From the NCBI GenBank assembly GCA_963664465.2, contig CAXXSU010000004.1, positions 186,001 to 250,000 on the forward strand: a DNA stretch of 64,000 nt. Reading direction: 5' to 3'. Source of the stretch: CAVOAK01 sp963664465. GTDB lineage: Bacteria > Pseudomonadota > Alphaproteobacteria > UBA8366 > CAVOAK01. The notes under the pieces are model-generated. The model had not been told where the DNA came from. It ran no database searches and saw nothing but the letters and a program-made list of their open reading frames with translations. Positions within the stretch are counted from its first letter, which is position 1, and each line of letters opens with the position of its first letter. A program made the translations under genes and the position numbers. This document shows positions 63,154 through 64,000 of the stretch, piece by piece.

Positions 63154-64000
63154 TCAGTCCCGAGCGACGGAATCGCCCTTACCACCACTCACGCGCACCG
63201 TTTCCGGCGTCGTTACGACCTGGACGTCCTGACAGCCAATTCTGACAATCTGAATCCCGCCGGACACTTGCACGCTGGCGTCCGCGACAGGTAAGTCGGC
63301 GGACTCCGCGCCGAGATATGTGACCAACGCGCCAACATCTGCCGACCGCGCGCGTTCGGCAATGAACACGGCGGCCGCTGTAGACACCACGACGAGGCTC
63401 ACAACGCCGGTTACCTCAAGGCAAGAGCTGCTCTCATTGTAAATCAGGCATTTCTCGACATTCGCCAACGCCACTTCGCCAAAGACAACGTTTGCCAGCC
63501 CGTCCTTCTCGCCAATCTCCCATACCGCGGCCCAGGCACCGATATCGCTCCAACCGAGGTCGACGGGAATGACGACCGCCGCACTGGTGCGTTCCATAAC
63601 GGCGCGGTCTATCGAATGTGTCGGAAAGGCTTCGAACGATTGTCGGTCAAGGTCTATCGTTCCACCTCGTCGCACACCACCAGGGAGCGCGCTTCGGCAG
63701 GCGTCGAGTATCGCTGGCTCCAGCCTCTCGAGCTCACGCAGATAGCTACGCGCGGAAAAGACGAACATGCCGCTGTTCCACAAGTAGTCGCCGGCGGCAA
63801 GATAGCGCGTGGCGGTCTCACGATCCGGCTTCTCGACAAATGCATCAAGGTGAAAGCAGTCATCGATCTCAGAATGCGCTCTGCCTTGACGAATATATCC
63901 ATAGCCCGTCTCCGGCGCGGACGGCGGAATACCGAACGTGGCGAGCGCGCCCGCTTTGGCCGCTTTCGCGGCTGTTTTCATCGCCGCCGTGAAAGCTAGG
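63154..64000 (-). CDS. manC: mannose-1-phosphate guanylyltransferase, cut by the right edge
   Basis: The visible 282 codons encode the C-terminal part of a ManC/CpsB-type nucleotidyltransferase (GDP-mannose synthesis from mannose-1-P and GTP). They include ATFGIPPSAPETGYGYI, FVEKPDRETATRYL, YLWNSGMFVF, SIDRAVMER and the metal site WSDIGAWAAVWEI. The frame is open to the window end, so ATG 63981 is internal. The C-terminus after WSDIG is divergent and ends without the phosphomannose-isomerase cupin domain. ManC with manB at the left edge would complete GDP-mannose supply. Confidence 0.88.
   Translation of the reverse strand, partial: LAFTAAMKTAAKAAKAGALATFGIPPSAPETGYGYIRQGRAHSEIDDCFHLDAFVEKPDRETATRYLAAGDYLWNSGMFVFSARSYLRELERLEPAILDACRSALPGGVRRGGTIDLDRQSFEAFPTHSIDRAVMERTSAAVVIPVDLGWSDIGAWAAVWEIGEKDGLANVVFGEVALANVEKCLIYNESSSCLEVTGVVSLVVVSTAAAVFIAERARSADVGALVTYLGAESADLPVADASVQVSGGIQIVRIGCQDVQVVTTPETVRVSGGKGDSVARD

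Overview
The window (about 60% G+C by eye) reads as an alphaproteobacterial chromosome. The evidence is a MipZ-type division ATPase, a GTTC-N7-GTTC SOS box of the alphaproteobacterial LexA type in front of an imuA-imuB-dnaE2 cassette, an ALAS-type hemA (C4 pathway), a fused PutA, and the fabI-aroC and xseB-ispA-tlyA neighbourhoods. Genus cannot be fixed from sequence alone.

Layout, left to right. (1) 0.3-6.5 kb, minus strand: mipZ, a von Willebrand-A protein and a membrane J-domain protein, then galU, ugd and a phosphoglucomutase/phosphomannomutase, i.e. sugar-nucleotide precursors for surface polysaccharide. (2) 6.5-10.9 kb: an SDR enzyme, then the phage-shock locus: pspF divergent from a sigma-54 promoter driving two tiny membrane-protein ORFs and pspA-pspB-pspC. 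(3) 11-16.8 kb: a frameshifted nucleoside hydrolase, a leucine-dehydrogenase-like enzyme, a SmtB-type ArsR regulator with an intact zinc-site motif, and PutA. (4) 16.9-20 kb: asparagine synthase and a GT4 glycosyltransferase. (5) 20-26.2 kb: the SOS mutagenesis cassette, unusual because all three genes carry short tandem-repeat arrays and dnaE2 is out of frame across its array. (6) 26.2-32 kb: a DUF2927-like gene, hspQ, pyrE and a peptide-type ABC importer without ATPases. (7) 32-41.4 kb: WD40 protein, MBL-rhodanese, TetR with three GAAC-N4-GTTC candidate operators, an RND efflux pair and a histone-deacetylase-fold enzyme. (8) 41.4-43 kb: two tandem paralogous membrane-protein genes, one frameshifted. 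(9) 43.4-52 kb: xseB-ispA-MATE-tlyA, then sppA, a TTC38-like protein, aroC and fabI. (10) 52-64 kb: a brkB/yihY gene split by an IS5-family element, a CbpA-type DnaJ, a glycine-zipper lipoprotein, pdxH, a cation diffusion facilitator, an SDR, an unknown small protein, hemA, a wrecked class III aminotransferase with an IS1182-family remnant between duplicated copies of its 3' end, and a manC-like gene running off the right edge.

Two themes stand out. First, five genes are broken (nucleoside hydrolase, dnaE2, one membrane paralogue, brkB, aminotransferase), by a 14-bp duplication, a repeat array, a one-base loss, an IS, and an IS remnant with duplication. This suggests a locus (or genome) in decay or under high slippage, although assembly error must be excluded for the single-base cases. 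Second, stress functions are concentrated here: Psp, SOS mutagenesis, HspQ, RND and MATE efflux, and two J-domain proteins. No tRNA, rRNA or CRISPR array was recognised.
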